A stretch of 64,000 nt of DNA, from assembly GCA_029776205.1 (NCBI GenBank), contig JAKOTQ010000023.1, positions 1 through 64,000 on the forward strand. Direction: 5' to 3'. The translations under genes were made by a program, and so were the position numbers. The stretch comes from Bacillota bacterium. GTDB taxonomy: Bacteria; Bacillota; UBA4882; UBA8346. Under the pieces are notes generated by a model. That model made no database searches and had not been told where the DNA came from. It saw only the letters and a list, made by a program, of their open reading frames with translations. Within the stretch, counting starts at the first letter, position 1, and the number at the start of each line of letters is the position of its first letter. Of this stretch, positions 48,318 through 57,311 are shown piece after piece.

Positions 48318-49382
48318 TTAACAGGATAATACGGATTCTTTCCAATGGAAAACGCCGTTTCCGGATGGAAATTCGCTGAGAAACTTTTCTCTTAAAAAAC
48401 GCCATTCGATCCGATGTTCCAATTTTCTCACGAAACGTTGAGTTGGCCACGGCAGCTTTTCATAGTAATATTGAAGTCCGACTTGCCAAAAATCCTCCGG
48501 CCAGCTTAATAAGACATACATCACTTCCATTTCATCGGCGCTAAGTTTGGATACTTGATGGTATTTACGGAGGATAAACCGGCAGACATCTATGCTCCAT
48601 TCCTGGTGGCGCAGATTGCGAAGGAGCAGGTTCATAATATCGTGGATCCGGATATCGCGGAGGCAATAGTCAAAATCAATTAATGCCAGTTGCCCTTGGG
48701 AATTCCTTAAGATATTCCGGCTGGAATAATCGTGATGGCACAAGCTTTTTTGTTGGTACCCTTCAGAGGCTACAAACGGGTAAAAGGATTGGAGCAAACG
48801 TTCATAACTGCGGATGGCCTGACGGTAAAAAGGTTCAAAGTGTCGCAGATATAAACGGCTAAATACGGAAGTTTCCTTTTCGGCCAGAGCCAGACGGCGA
48901 AAATCGTTCAATTCCCGGATCCGCCGTTCCCATTTGGCAGGCCAGCTATACCAGGCAGTCCGCTGATTGGGAAAGGCAGGTTCAAATCCCTGCCCATAGC
49001 GGTGAAATTCGGCAAGATACCGACAGGCATCAGCTAAATCATTGAAGTTGTTAAAATCGAGTTCATTACCATCAAACCAATCGGTAAGGATATAGATCCC
49101 GTCCGGCCCGTTGGCAAAGGGTTCTCCGGCTTGGCCCAACCATAAGCGGGGTGCCGTTCGGAAGCCTTTGACATGAAGGTATTCCAGGACTTCATAGATA
49201 AACTGAAGGTCAGCCGGAGCCAGTTTGGATTGTTTTAAATATTTCGTTCCTTCAGAGGTTTCGATTTTCCAAACTTTACGGCAGTTTTCCGCCTGATATA
49301 GTTTTAAACCATAGCTTTCAGTTACTTTCCGAAGGACCTCAAATTGATCCGGCGGATGAATAACAGCTTGAATGGTGGACAT
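48318..49382 (-). CDS. CotS-family spore coat kinase-like protein (paralogue 1)
   Basis: LTDWFDGNELDFNN, LCHHDYSSRNILRNSQGQLALIDFDYC. Confidence 0.82.
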   Translation of the reverse strand: MSTIQAVIHPPDQFEVLRKVTESYGLKLYQAENCRKVWKIETSEGTKYLKQSKLAPADLQFIYEVLEYLHVKGFRTAPRLWLGQAGEPFANGPDGIYILTDWFDGNELDFNNFNDLADACRYLAEFHRYGQGFEPAFPNQRTAWYSWPAKWERRIRELNDFRRLALAEKETSVFSRLYLRHFEPFYRQAIRSYERLLQSFYPFVASEGYQQKSLCHHDYSSRNILRNSQGQLALIDFDYCLRDIRIHDIMNLLLRNLRHQEWSIDVCRFILRKYHQVSKLSADEMEVMYVLLSWPEDFWQVGLQYYYEKLPWPTQRFVRKLEHRIEWRFLREKFLSEFPSGNGVFHWKESVLSC

Positions 49383-49412
49383 GGTATACTCCTTTGAGCC
49401 AATGGTTTCATC

Positions 49413-50438
49413 TTAATTCGGATATCTGGTGCTGTCAAAATAATGATCAAACTGAACTTGAAAATCGGCCATATTCTGTTGCTTTTCGAGTAGTTTTTGA
49501 AATTTCAGCACTTCCCGTTCGGGGGAGTAGTGGTTATGGCGATGAAAATGGCGGATGGACATTCGCCAGAATTTTTGGGGGAAGTAAAAGGTGGCGCGCA
49601 TCACATCCAGTTCTTCAGGAGATAAGGGAATCACTTCCTGATAAGCATCAATGATGAGCCGGGCGGTTTCAAAATTCCAATCGTGTTTTTTCATCACCCT
49701 GCGGGTGAATTTTATCAGATCCATAATCGGCAGATCCAAGCGGGTGCTGTCAAAATCGATCATGAAGATGTTCCCCTGAGGGGTAAGGATAAAATTACGG
49801 GCAGCCGGATCGCCGTGGCAAAAGGTTTGATTGAACTTGGCTTGTTGGACCAGTTGAGTGTAGTTGCTGGCTTTCAGTTTGACAATGGCCGTTTCGGCCA
49901 TAGGCAGAAAGAAATCGACGTTTTCCAGATAAAGCCGAGCGAATTCATCGTGTTGGATGTGTCGTGCCTGTTTTTTAAAATCCACCAAATTTTGATAACG
50001 TTCTTCAAAATGCCTCAGGCATTTTCCCAAAAGGTCCCGCATATTGGAACCCGGTGGCGGGGTAAATCCGGCTGAACATTGATGAAACTCCGCAAGTGCC
50101 CGGGTGGACTCCTTTAATTCCTCAGGATAACTGAAATCTGCTTGCCGTCCTTCGATCCAGTCAAATAGGGAGAAAGCGTAGCCGTGGCTACTGACATAGG
50201 TATCGCCGGAAAGGGTAGGGATCAACGGAACCATGCGGGTAAATCCCCGGAGAATCAGATGTTGTACTGCGCCATGGACAAAAGCCAACCGTTCCGGATT
50301 GAAGGGAGAAATTTTTAAATTTTTCGTTCCGTTATCGGTTTCCACCCGGAAAACGTCTTTAATTTTTTCCCAGCGAAAGGCGGTCAAACCCCAACGGCTC
50401 ATTAAAGCCGGTACTTCCAAGAATAATCGATCCATCAT
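49413..50438 (-). CDS. CotS-family spore coat kinase-like protein (paralogue 2)
   Basis: LFDWIEGRQADFSYPEEL, FCHGDPAARNFILTPQGNIFMIDFDS. Confidence 0.82.
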   Translation of the reverse strand: MMDRLFLEVPALMSRWGLTAFRWEKIKDVFRVETDNGTKNLKISPFNPERLAFVHGAVQHLILRGFTRMVPLIPTLSGDTYVSSHGYAFSLFDWIEGRQADFSYPEELKESTRALAEFHQCSAGFTPPPGSNMRDLLGKCLRHFEERYQNLVDFKKQARHIQHDEFARLYLENVDFFLPMAETAIVKLKASNYTQLVQQAKFNQTFCHGDPAARNFILTPQGNIFMIDFDSTRLDLPIMDLIKFTRRVMKKHDWNFETARLIIDAYQEVIPLSPEELDVMRATFYFPQKFWRMSIRHFHRHNHYSPEREVLKFQKLLEKQQNMADFQVQFDHYFDSTRYPN

Positions 50439-50454
50439 CAGTAACCTCCGCGTT

Positions 50455-51471
50455 TTAGTTATTTTTTGCCCCGACTGACGGTAATGGCATCGTCGGGAAC
50501 CAGCTTTGCAATAATTGAGCTCGCCGGGGCTCTTCGTCAAAAAGATGCCAAAATTTGCGTTGAAAGTGCCCTTCTGTCCAGGGAAGCTTCTCTTCAAAAC
50601 GCTGGCTGCATAATCTCCAGAAACGGTGGGGGAAGCAAAGTGAGATGCGGATGAAAGATACGGCTTCCTCTGTCAGAGGGCGTTCCCGATGATACGTTTC
50701 ACAGATCGAATTGAAACAATCGGGTTGCCAATCATTGGCGGCCATGGCCCGTTGGATAAGGGTGGCCAGTTCAACCGGAAACCAATCGATGGCCGATAAC
50801 TCATAATCAATCAACACCCATTGGTTGTTTTGGATGATGATATTCCGGGGTGCTGGATCTTTGTGACAAAAGCCCACTTCCGAATAAAGCCGGGGTTCTT
50901 TGGTGAAAGGATGAGTTTCGAGGATTTTCAATGCTGTGTCGGCCTGAATGAGGAAATGATCGCTCCAGCGTAAGATACCGCGGTCGATCCGGTTTAAGTG
51001 ATTTTCCCTTTTCAATCGGGCGATTAATGTTTGGAGGAATTGCCGCTTTTGCTGATAAACTTCCATTAGATCCGGAAAAGGCGGTACCGAAGGTAACGCC
51101 GTTTGGGCAATACGGTGAAGGTTGGCTAGCAAAGCGGCAGTCCGTTTCCAATGGTTCGGATTGGAAAAGGAAGGATGGGCTCCGTTGACCCACGGCATGA
51201 CAATATAGCGTCCGGTAGGCAGCTCACAATAGGGCTGACGGGACCGGGTTCTTAGCAAAGGAATTAGTCCTTTAAAACCTGCTTGGCACAGCGATTCGAT
51301 ACTGTCTGCCAACCAAAGCAATTGTTGGGGAGAACGGGTGGTTTTTTTCAGTAAAAAGACCCCTGAATGGGTATGGATTTTCCAGGCTGGCCCCTGAGGT
51401 TGGCAAAGCGTACATTCAAGGCCGTAGTGGCGTTTAAGCTCCGTTAACCACGGATGCATGATGGTTATCAC
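50455..51471 (-). CDS. CotS-family spore coat kinase-like protein (paralogue 3)
   Basis: FCHKDPAPRNIIIQNNQWVLIDYELSAID. Confidence 0.78.
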   Translation of the reverse strand: MITIMHPWLTELKRHYGLECTLCQPQGPAWKIHTHSGVFLLKKTTRSPQQLLWLADSIESLCQAGFKGLIPLLRTRSRQPYCELPTGRYIVMPWVNGAHPSFSNPNHWKRTAALLANLHRIAQTALPSVPPFPDLMEVYQQKRQFLQTLIARLKRENHLNRIDRGILRWSDHFLIQADTALKILETHPFTKEPRLYSEVGFCHKDPAPRNIIIQNNQWVLIDYELSAIDWFPVELATLIQRAMAANDWQPDCFNSICETYHRERPLTEEAVSFIRISLCFPHRFWRLCSQRFEEKLPWTEGHFQRKFWHLFDEEPRRAQLLQSWFPTMPLPSVGAKNN

Positions 51472-51633
51472 CTCCGCTGTGCTTTCGTCCTATACTATGT
51501 TAAATGGTGAATTTTTGTTAGCGCCTGCAGAGAAAATGCTGAAACGATGTATGAAACAGGGGTTAACTGAACAGGGGAACATGGTTCCCCTTTTAATGCT
51601 TTATGCATAGGATAGTGGCGGAGGTGTATTCCG

Positions 51634-51801
51634 ATGTCGAATCCCTTCAAGCACTTGTGGAAATTGGACCAGAAGATTTTCCTCGGTGTGATTGGGTTGG
51701 AATTGCTCAAAACATTGATTGTTCCGAATCCTATCGATGTACTGATCCTCACGGGTTTGATTGTGATTTTTTTAGGGTGGTACTCCGATGGTTTCAAATG
51801 A
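51634..51801 (+). CDS. 55-aa hydrophobic small protein, absent from the ORF track
   Basis: MSNPFKHLWKLDQKIFLGVIGLELLKTLIVPNPIDVLILTGLIVIFLGWYSDGFK; GGCGGAGGTG ribosome-binding site; overlaps the next CDS start. Confidence 0.7.
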   Translation: MSNPFKHLWKLDQKIFLGVIGLELLKTLIVPNPIDVLILTGLIVIFLGWYSDGFK

Positions 51802-52753
51802 GTTGCAGGGGGTGCTTGAGGGTTATCGGTTAAGTCCCCGGGCTGAGTTGGAACCGCATCGCAGCGTATGGTTGGTCGATGACGGTCAAAGCCTTAAAGT
51901 GCTGAAACCATTGAAAACCGGAGCAGTCCGCTCTTTTTTAATTGGCGAATTATTAAAAGAAATCAATGAAGGAAGGCGGGTTCCGGATTTGATCCCTACC
52001 GAAAGGGGCCATAACTATCTTTGGTTTCGAGGAAACCGTTATTTTCTGACTCGATGGTTGGACGGAAGGGAAGCGGACTACTACCGGGATGAGGATCTGG
52101 CAGCGGCGATTGGGGCGATGCGGTGGTTTCATGAAAGTACGGGACGGTTAGTTGAAGCCTCATCTTGTTGGGAGTATTTCAGGTTTCAACCGGGCCGGGA
52201 ATGGAACTGTTATCTCCGGGAAATGGAAGCTTGCAGGCGTTTGGCAATCCGGCGGGGAGACGGCTGGTGCAGGCAATACCTCCGGCTTTGGCCGGCCTAT
52301 TATGAACAGGCGTATCATGCCATTGACGCATATCGCAGTATGGTGAAGCAAGCCGGAAAGTGCCTTTGTTACCACGACTGGGCCCATCATAATGTGGTGA
52401 TCCGGGAAGGAAAGGCTTGTCTTTTTGATTTTGATTATTTGCTGATGGACAACGCGGTGCACGATAAAGCCAATTTAATTTCCAGGTATGCCCGTTTGCA
52501 TCATTGGGATTATCGATACCTGTTGAAAATCCTGTGGTTATTTGATAAACACTATCCCTGGAAAAAGGGAGAATTGCGTCTGTTACATGTTTATCTGACC
52601 TTTCCTTATGATTATTGGATGTTTGGCAGGCAATTTCTCATCGAGCAACTGCCCTGGAGCCGACGTTATCTGGAGGAACAATGGCAGCGGAAAGCGGCTT
52701 GGATAAGTCGACGAAACCGTGCGTTGGAGATTCTGGAAGCATTAGAGGCTTAG
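51788..52753 (+). CDS. CotS-family spore coat kinase-like protein (paralogue 4)
   Basis: LTRWLDGREADYYRDEDLA, LCYHDWAHHNVVIREGKACLFDFDYLL. Confidence 0.8.
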   Translation: MVSNELQGVLEGYRLSPRAELEPHRSVWLVDDGQSLKVLKPLKTGAVRSFLIGELLKEINEGRRVPDLIPTERGHNYLWFRGNRYFLTRWLDGREADYYRDEDLAAAIGAMRWFHESTGRLVEASSCWEYFRFQPGREWNCYLREMEACRRLAIRRGDGWCRQYLRLWPAYYEQAYHAIDAYRSMVKQAGKCLCYHDWAHHNVVIREGKACLFDFDYLLMDNAVHDKANLISRYARLHHWDYRYLLKILWLFDKHYPWKKGELRLLHVYLTFPYDYWMFGRQFLIEQLPWSRRYLEEQWQRKAAWISRRNRALEILEALEA

Positions 52754-52813
52754 TTCACATTTCACCGGGTACGGTGGCGGTTCCGGATTGCGGGGTTACA
52801 ATCTTGTTTGTAT

Positions 52814-52841
52814 GAAACCCAAGATATAGGGGTTTCTTTTT
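52814..52841 (+). terminator. Rho-independent terminator
   Basis: GAAACCC-AAGATATAG-GGGTTTC followed by T5. Confidence 0.7.
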
Positions 52842-52944
52842 GTTTGGAGCCATATATGGTAGTGGCTGCGGATTTTCCAAAAAAATTCAAAAAAATGCTA
52901 ATGGAAAAGAGGAAATGGGTCGATTGTGGAGAATAGGGAATACA

Positions 52945-52974
52945 AAGTGGGTCCAAGTGGAGTGAAGTGGAGTA
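52945..52974 (+). promoter_or_regulatory. MraZ-type operator: three 10-bp direct repeats AAGTGGGTCC AAGTGGAGTG AAGTGGAGTA
   Basis: 10-nt period, immediately upstream of mraZ. Confidence 0.75.
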
Positions 52975-52983
52975 AATTAGACC

Positions 52984-53415
52984 ATGTTTATGGGTGAATA
53001 CCAACATGCCATGGATGAAAAAGGCCGGTTGATTATACCGGCTAAATTCCGCGAAGGCCTGGGCGAGAAATTTGTGATCACCCGGGGCTTGGATAACTGT
53101 TTGTTTGTTTACCCCATGGAACAGTGGAAACAGCTGGAAGATAAGATTAAAGAACTCCCTACCTCCCACGCTGATACCCGTGCCTTTGTCCGGATGTTTT
53201 TCTCCGGTGCCGTGGAGGCTGAGTTGGATAAACAGGGGCGGGTGGTTATTCCGGCCCATTTGAGAGAACATGCCCGGATTGAACGGGATTTATATGTCAT
53301 CGGTGTTTCGACAAAAGTGGAGATTTGGGCGAAAGAGACTTGGGAAAGCTATTCAAGTCAGGCTCAACAATCTTATGAAAGCATTGCTGAGAAAATTATC
53401 GATATCGGAATTTAG
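52984..53415 (+). CDS. mraZ: Transcriptional regulator MraZ
   Basis: MFMGEYQHAMDEKGRLIIPAKFRE. Confidence 0.97.
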   Translation: MFMGEYQHAMDEKGRLIIPAKFREGLGEKFVITRGLDNCLFVYPMEQWKQLEDKIKELPTSHADTRAFVRMFFSGAVEAELDKQGRVVIPAHLREHARIERDLYVIGVSTKVEIWAKETWESYSSQAQQSYESIAEKIIDIGI

Positions 53416-53453
53416 TGTGTTGGATAGAAGACGGAGGTAAACCTCCGAGGTGA

Positions 53454-54404
53454 GTGATGAAGTCAGAATTTCAACATCAACCGGTTCTTTTAAAAGAGGC
53501 CATTGATTATCTCAATATTAACCCTTCCGGGATTTATGTAGATGGGACCGTTGGAGGTGCGGGCCATTCCCGGGAGATTGCCCGGCGGTTGGACGATTCC
53601 GGCATGTTAATCGGCATCGATCAGGATCAAACGGCGATAGATGCTGCTTATGAACGGCTGCAAAATTTTCAGCCTGCGATCAGGTTGTTTCATCGAAATT
53701 TTGCTTATTTACGCGATATTTTGGCAGAGATCGGCGTTCCGGCCATTGACGGGATTCTTTTGGACTTAGGGGTGTCGTCGCCCCAATTGGATGAGGAAGA
53801 GCGGGGATTTAGCTATAAACATGATGCTCCTTTAGATATGCGGATGGATCGGACGCAACCGTTCTCAGCGGCTCATCTGGTCAATACGGCTTCGGCTCAA
53901 GAACTGGCATCGATTTTCTGGAATTACGGTGAAGAACGCTGGAGTAAAAGGATCGCCGGATTTATCGAGGAATACCGGCGTGAAAAACCCATCGAGACTA
54001 CCGGAGAGTTGGCTGATTTGATTAAACGGGCGATTCCTGCTGCAGCCCGGCGTAACGGTCCTCATCCTGCGCGGCGGGTTTTTCAGGCGCTCCGAATCGC
54101 TGTGAATAAAGAATTGGACGTGCTTCAAAGCGTGCTGAATCAAGCGGTGTCCGTGTTAAAACCCGGAGGCCGGGTGGTGGTCATCTCCTTCCATTCATTG
54201 GAGGATCGGATCGTTAAAACTACCTTTGCCGAAAAAGCCAAAGGGTGTGTTTGCCCTAAAAGTTTACCCATATGTCAATGCGGTATAAAACCTGAATTGA
54301 AAATCATTACCCGTAAACCGGTGATTCCTTCGGCGGCTGAGATTAAAGAAAATCCCCGAGCCAGGAGTTCAAAGCTAAGAGCGGCAGAGAAGACGGAGGG
54401 CTAG
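53454..54404 (+). CDS. rsmH: 16S rRNA m4C1402 methyltransferase
   Basis: HQPVLLKEAIDYLNINPSGIYVDGTVGGAGHS. Confidence 0.97.
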   Translation: MMKSEFQHQPVLLKEAIDYLNINPSGIYVDGTVGGAGHSREIARRLDDSGMLIGIDQDQTAIDAAYERLQNFQPAIRLFHRNFAYLRDILAEIGVPAIDGILLDLGVSSPQLDEEERGFSYKHDAPLDMRMDRTQPFSAAHLVNTASAQELASIFWNYGEERWSKRIAGFIEEYRREKPIETTGELADLIKRAIPAAARRNGPHPARRVFQALRIAVNKELDVLQSVLNQAVSVLKPGGRVVVISFHSLEDRIVKTTFAEKAKGCVCPKSLPICQCGIKPELKIITRKPVIPSAAEIKENPRARSSKLRAAEKTEG

Positions 54405-54509
54405 CGTTTCTTAAATCGAGGTCGGAAAGGTTTAAAAAATGTTACGAACTAAGAGTCTACCAGGGGAATTTAAGAACGCTATACTAGGCTCATATGGAGG
54501 TGCATAATA

Positions 54510-54986
54510 TTGTTAGTAGCAGAGAAACTCCCGGTATCTACTATGGATACGCAAAACGATATTATCCGGCAAAGGCAGACAGCGCGCCGGGTTAACGTAC
54601 GAAATGCCAAAATAGTTATCTTGGTCGGAATTCTTTTAGCATTGGTCGTTTGTAACGTGGTGGTTCATGCGTGTGTGATTCGGCAGGACCATCAACTTAA
54701 ATATTGGCAAAAAATGATTGATGAAAAAGAGCGTGAACTGGTAAAATTGCGAATAGAGATCGCTCAATTGGAATCCTTTGACCGGATTCAGCGGATCGCT
54801 CAAAACGAATTGGGCATGCGGGATGCAGGCCCGATGGATTGTTATTTGATCAAATCCGCTCCGGAGTTAAAGAAAGAAGTGTTTAAGAGCGATTATGTGG
54901 CAAAGACTCCGACTAATACCGGTCTTTGGAATAAAGTATCCGGATGGCTGGGAGGCTTGGGCCGGACCATGGCCAAAAATCCCTGA
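54510..54986 (+). CDS. ftsL: Cell division protein FtsL-like
   Basis: One TM segment plus coiled coil; position between rsmH and pbp. Confidence 0.75.
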   Translation: MLVAEKLPVSTMDTQNDIIRQRQTARRVNVRNAKIVILVGILLALVVCNVVVHACVIRQDHQLKYWQKMIDEKERELVKLRIEIAQLESFDRIQRIAQNELGMRDAGPMDCYLIKSAPELKKEVFKSDYVAKTPTNTGLWNKVSGWLGGLGRTMAKNP

Positions 54987-55040
54987 GAAATGGCCGTCCC
55001 ATTCTCGGGGTGAGATGGGATGTTTGCGGAGGAATGAATA

Positions 55041-57212
55041 GTGGATTACTCAGTCACTTCGTCCAAAAAACGGATTGCAGTGTTGCTTGTCGGAACTCTG
55101 GTTTTGCTGGCATTATTGATCCTCAGAGTGACTTATATCCAGGTTTTTATGGCGGGGTGGTTGAAAAAAGGCGCTGAAGATCAGCGCTTTCGTGCCGTTT
55201 CCATCTTACCGCGCCGGGGGACGATCTATGATCGTCAAGGATTTGAACTGGCTATCAGTATTGATGCGGAATCGGTTTTTGCTATTCCCAAAGAAATTGG
55301 AATAGAAGATACGGTCATTAACAATCGGGGCCGAAAAGTTTCATATATCAACAAAGGGAAATCTCAAAAAGCAAAGGTTGCCCAGATCGTTGGAGGCGTG
55401 TTAGGGCTGGATCCGGCTAAAATTGAACAAGCCATCAGCAAACAGGCTTCTTTTGTTTGGATTAAACGGCGGGCAACATTGGAAGAAATCGAACTACTGC
55501 GGAAAGTATTAAAAGAAGAAAAGATCCATGGTATCGAGATCAGTCAGAGCCCGCGGCGGTTTTATCCTCAAAATACATTGGCTGCCCAATTGTTGGGAAT
55601 TGCCGGCATTGACAATCAGGGATTGGAAGGTTTAGAAAAACACCTGGATTCGTACTTGCGGGGCATTCCCGGCAGTGATCGGGCTGAGTTTGATACCTTG
55701 GGTCATCATATCCCCCAGGGGGAACGTCGGTATCAACCTCCGGTGGCCGGCGATTCGGTTTATTTGACCATCGATCGCAACATACAGTTTATTGTTGAAC
55801 GGGAACTGGAGAAAGCGGTCAATGACACTAAGTCCAAGCGGGGAATGTCCATCGTGGTCAATCCCCAGACTGGCGAGATTTTGGCTATGGCCAGTTATCC
55901 GACGTTTGATCCGAATAAGTTTAATGAGTATCCGGCAGCCAATCGGCGAAATCCATTGGTGTCGGATATGTATGAGCCGGGTTCCACTTTTAAGGTGTTT
56001 ACAGCAGCGGCTGCTCTCGAAGAAGGGAAAGTGTCACCGGAGTCAACTTTTTTTGATCCGGGTTTCATCGTGGTTGATGATCGGCGATTAAAGTGCTGGA
56101 AGGCAGGCGGACACGGCAGCCAAAATTTTGTGGAAGCGTTGGAGAATTCCTGTAACCCTGTATTTGCCACTCTGGCGATGCGGCTGACTAAGGAACGGTT
56201 TTATGACTATATCAAAGCTTTCGGTTTCGGAACTCCAACCGGGGTCGATTTCCCCGGTGAATCGCCGGGAATGCTTAAGCATCTCAATCAAGTGAAAAAT
56301 GTGGAGTTGGCCAATATCGGTTTTGGCCAGGGGATTTCCGTGACTCCTTTACAGATGGTGATGGGGGTCTCGGCTATTGCCAATGGCGGATATTTGCTCA
56401 AACCCCAATTGGTCAAAGAAATTCGGGGTGAAGACGGCAAAGTTAAGATGAGTTTTAAGCGCCAGGTGGTACGGCAGGTTATTTCCAGTAAGACCTCGGC
56501 GTTAATGCGTCAAATGATGGAGTCGGTCGTCACCAACGGTTCCGGTAATAAGGCCTATCTACCCGGATTCCGGGTTGCCGGGAAAACCGGAACTGCCCAA
56601 AAGGTGGTGGCTGGTAAACGGGGATATAGTGAATTGATCGCTTCCTTTGTAGGATTTGCCCCGGCGGATAACCCCCAATTGTTGGCTATGGTTATTTTGG
56701 ATGAACCGGGGTCAAACATCAAATATGGCGGTGTTATTTCAGCGCCGGTGGTCGGAAATATTTTCCGCGATGCTTTACGGTATTTGGGAGTTAAACCTCA
56801 GTTAGAACCGGATACGGTTGCGAAGATTGAGGAAGAGACCGTAACCGTACCACAGGTCCTCAATCAACGGGTTGTCGAAGCGACCCAGCAACTTAAGCGG
56901 GTTGGATTGGATTACCGGATTATCGGTGAAGGAAACGTGGTTTTTGAACAGGTTCCCAAAGGGGGTACTAGTGCCCAGCGAGGGACCAAGGTGCTGTTGT
57001 ATCTCAATCCAGAAGCAAAATATACCAATCACCGAACGGATAAGGTTGTGGTTCCTGATTTGCAGGGCCTGTCGTCAGCTCAGTGTGAATCCATTCTGGG
57101 ACAATTGGGATTGCGAATGCAGGGGAGCGGTTCAGGTGTGGTGGTCAATCAGTCACCGGAGTCCGGAAAGCTGATCGATTACGGCGGAACCGTCACAGTA
57201 ACCTTCAGATAA
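55041..57212 (+). CDS. Class B penicillin-binding protein with PASTA domains (SpoVD/FtsI-like)
   Basis: EPGSTFKVFT, GKTGTAQK, two C-terminal PASTA repeats. Confidence 0.93.
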   Translation: MDYSVTSSKKRIAVLLVGTLVLLALLILRVTYIQVFMAGWLKKGAEDQRFRAVSILPRRGTIYDRQGFELAISIDAESVFAIPKEIGIEDTVINNRGRKVSYINKGKSQKAKVAQIVGGVLGLDPAKIEQAISKQASFVWIKRRATLEEIELLRKVLKEEKIHGIEISQSPRRFYPQNTLAAQLLGIAGIDNQGLEGLEKHLDSYLRGIPGSDRAEFDTLGHHIPQGERRYQPPVAGDSVYLTIDRNIQFIVERELEKAVNDTKSKRGMSIVVNPQTGEILAMASYPTFDPNKFNEYPAANRRNPLVSDMYEPGSTFKVFTAAAALEEGKVSPESTFFDPGFIVVDDRRLKCWKAGGHGSQNFVEALENSCNPVFATLAMRLTKERFYDYIKAFGFGTPTGVDFPGESPGMLKHLNQVKNVELANIGFGQGISVTPLQMVMGVSAIANGGYLLKPQLVKEIRGEDGKVKMSFKRQVVRQVISSKTSALMRQMMESVVTNGSGNKAYLPGFRVAGKTGTAQKVVAGKRGYSELIASFVGFAPADNPQLLAMVILDEPGSNIKYGGVISAPVVGNIFRDALRYLGVKPQLEPDTVAKIEEETVTVPQVLNQRVVEATQQLKRVGLDYRIIGEGNVVFEQVPKGGTSAQRGTKVLLYLNPEAKYTNHRTDKVVVPDLQGLSSAQCESILGQLGLRMQGSGSGVVVNQSPESGKLIDYGGTVTVTFR

Positions 57213-57311
57213 AAGTCTTTTATAAAGCGATACTGCATTGCCAAATGGTGGATAAAGACGATAATTTTTGGCAAAAATGGAGATGGCTTCAGATCATCGT
57301 GCCTTACTAAG

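Noticed and set aside
52945-52974. Phage-like iteron origin for the AAGTGG repeats
   Set aside because: Three short units directly at the mraZ start are better explained as MraZ operator boxes.
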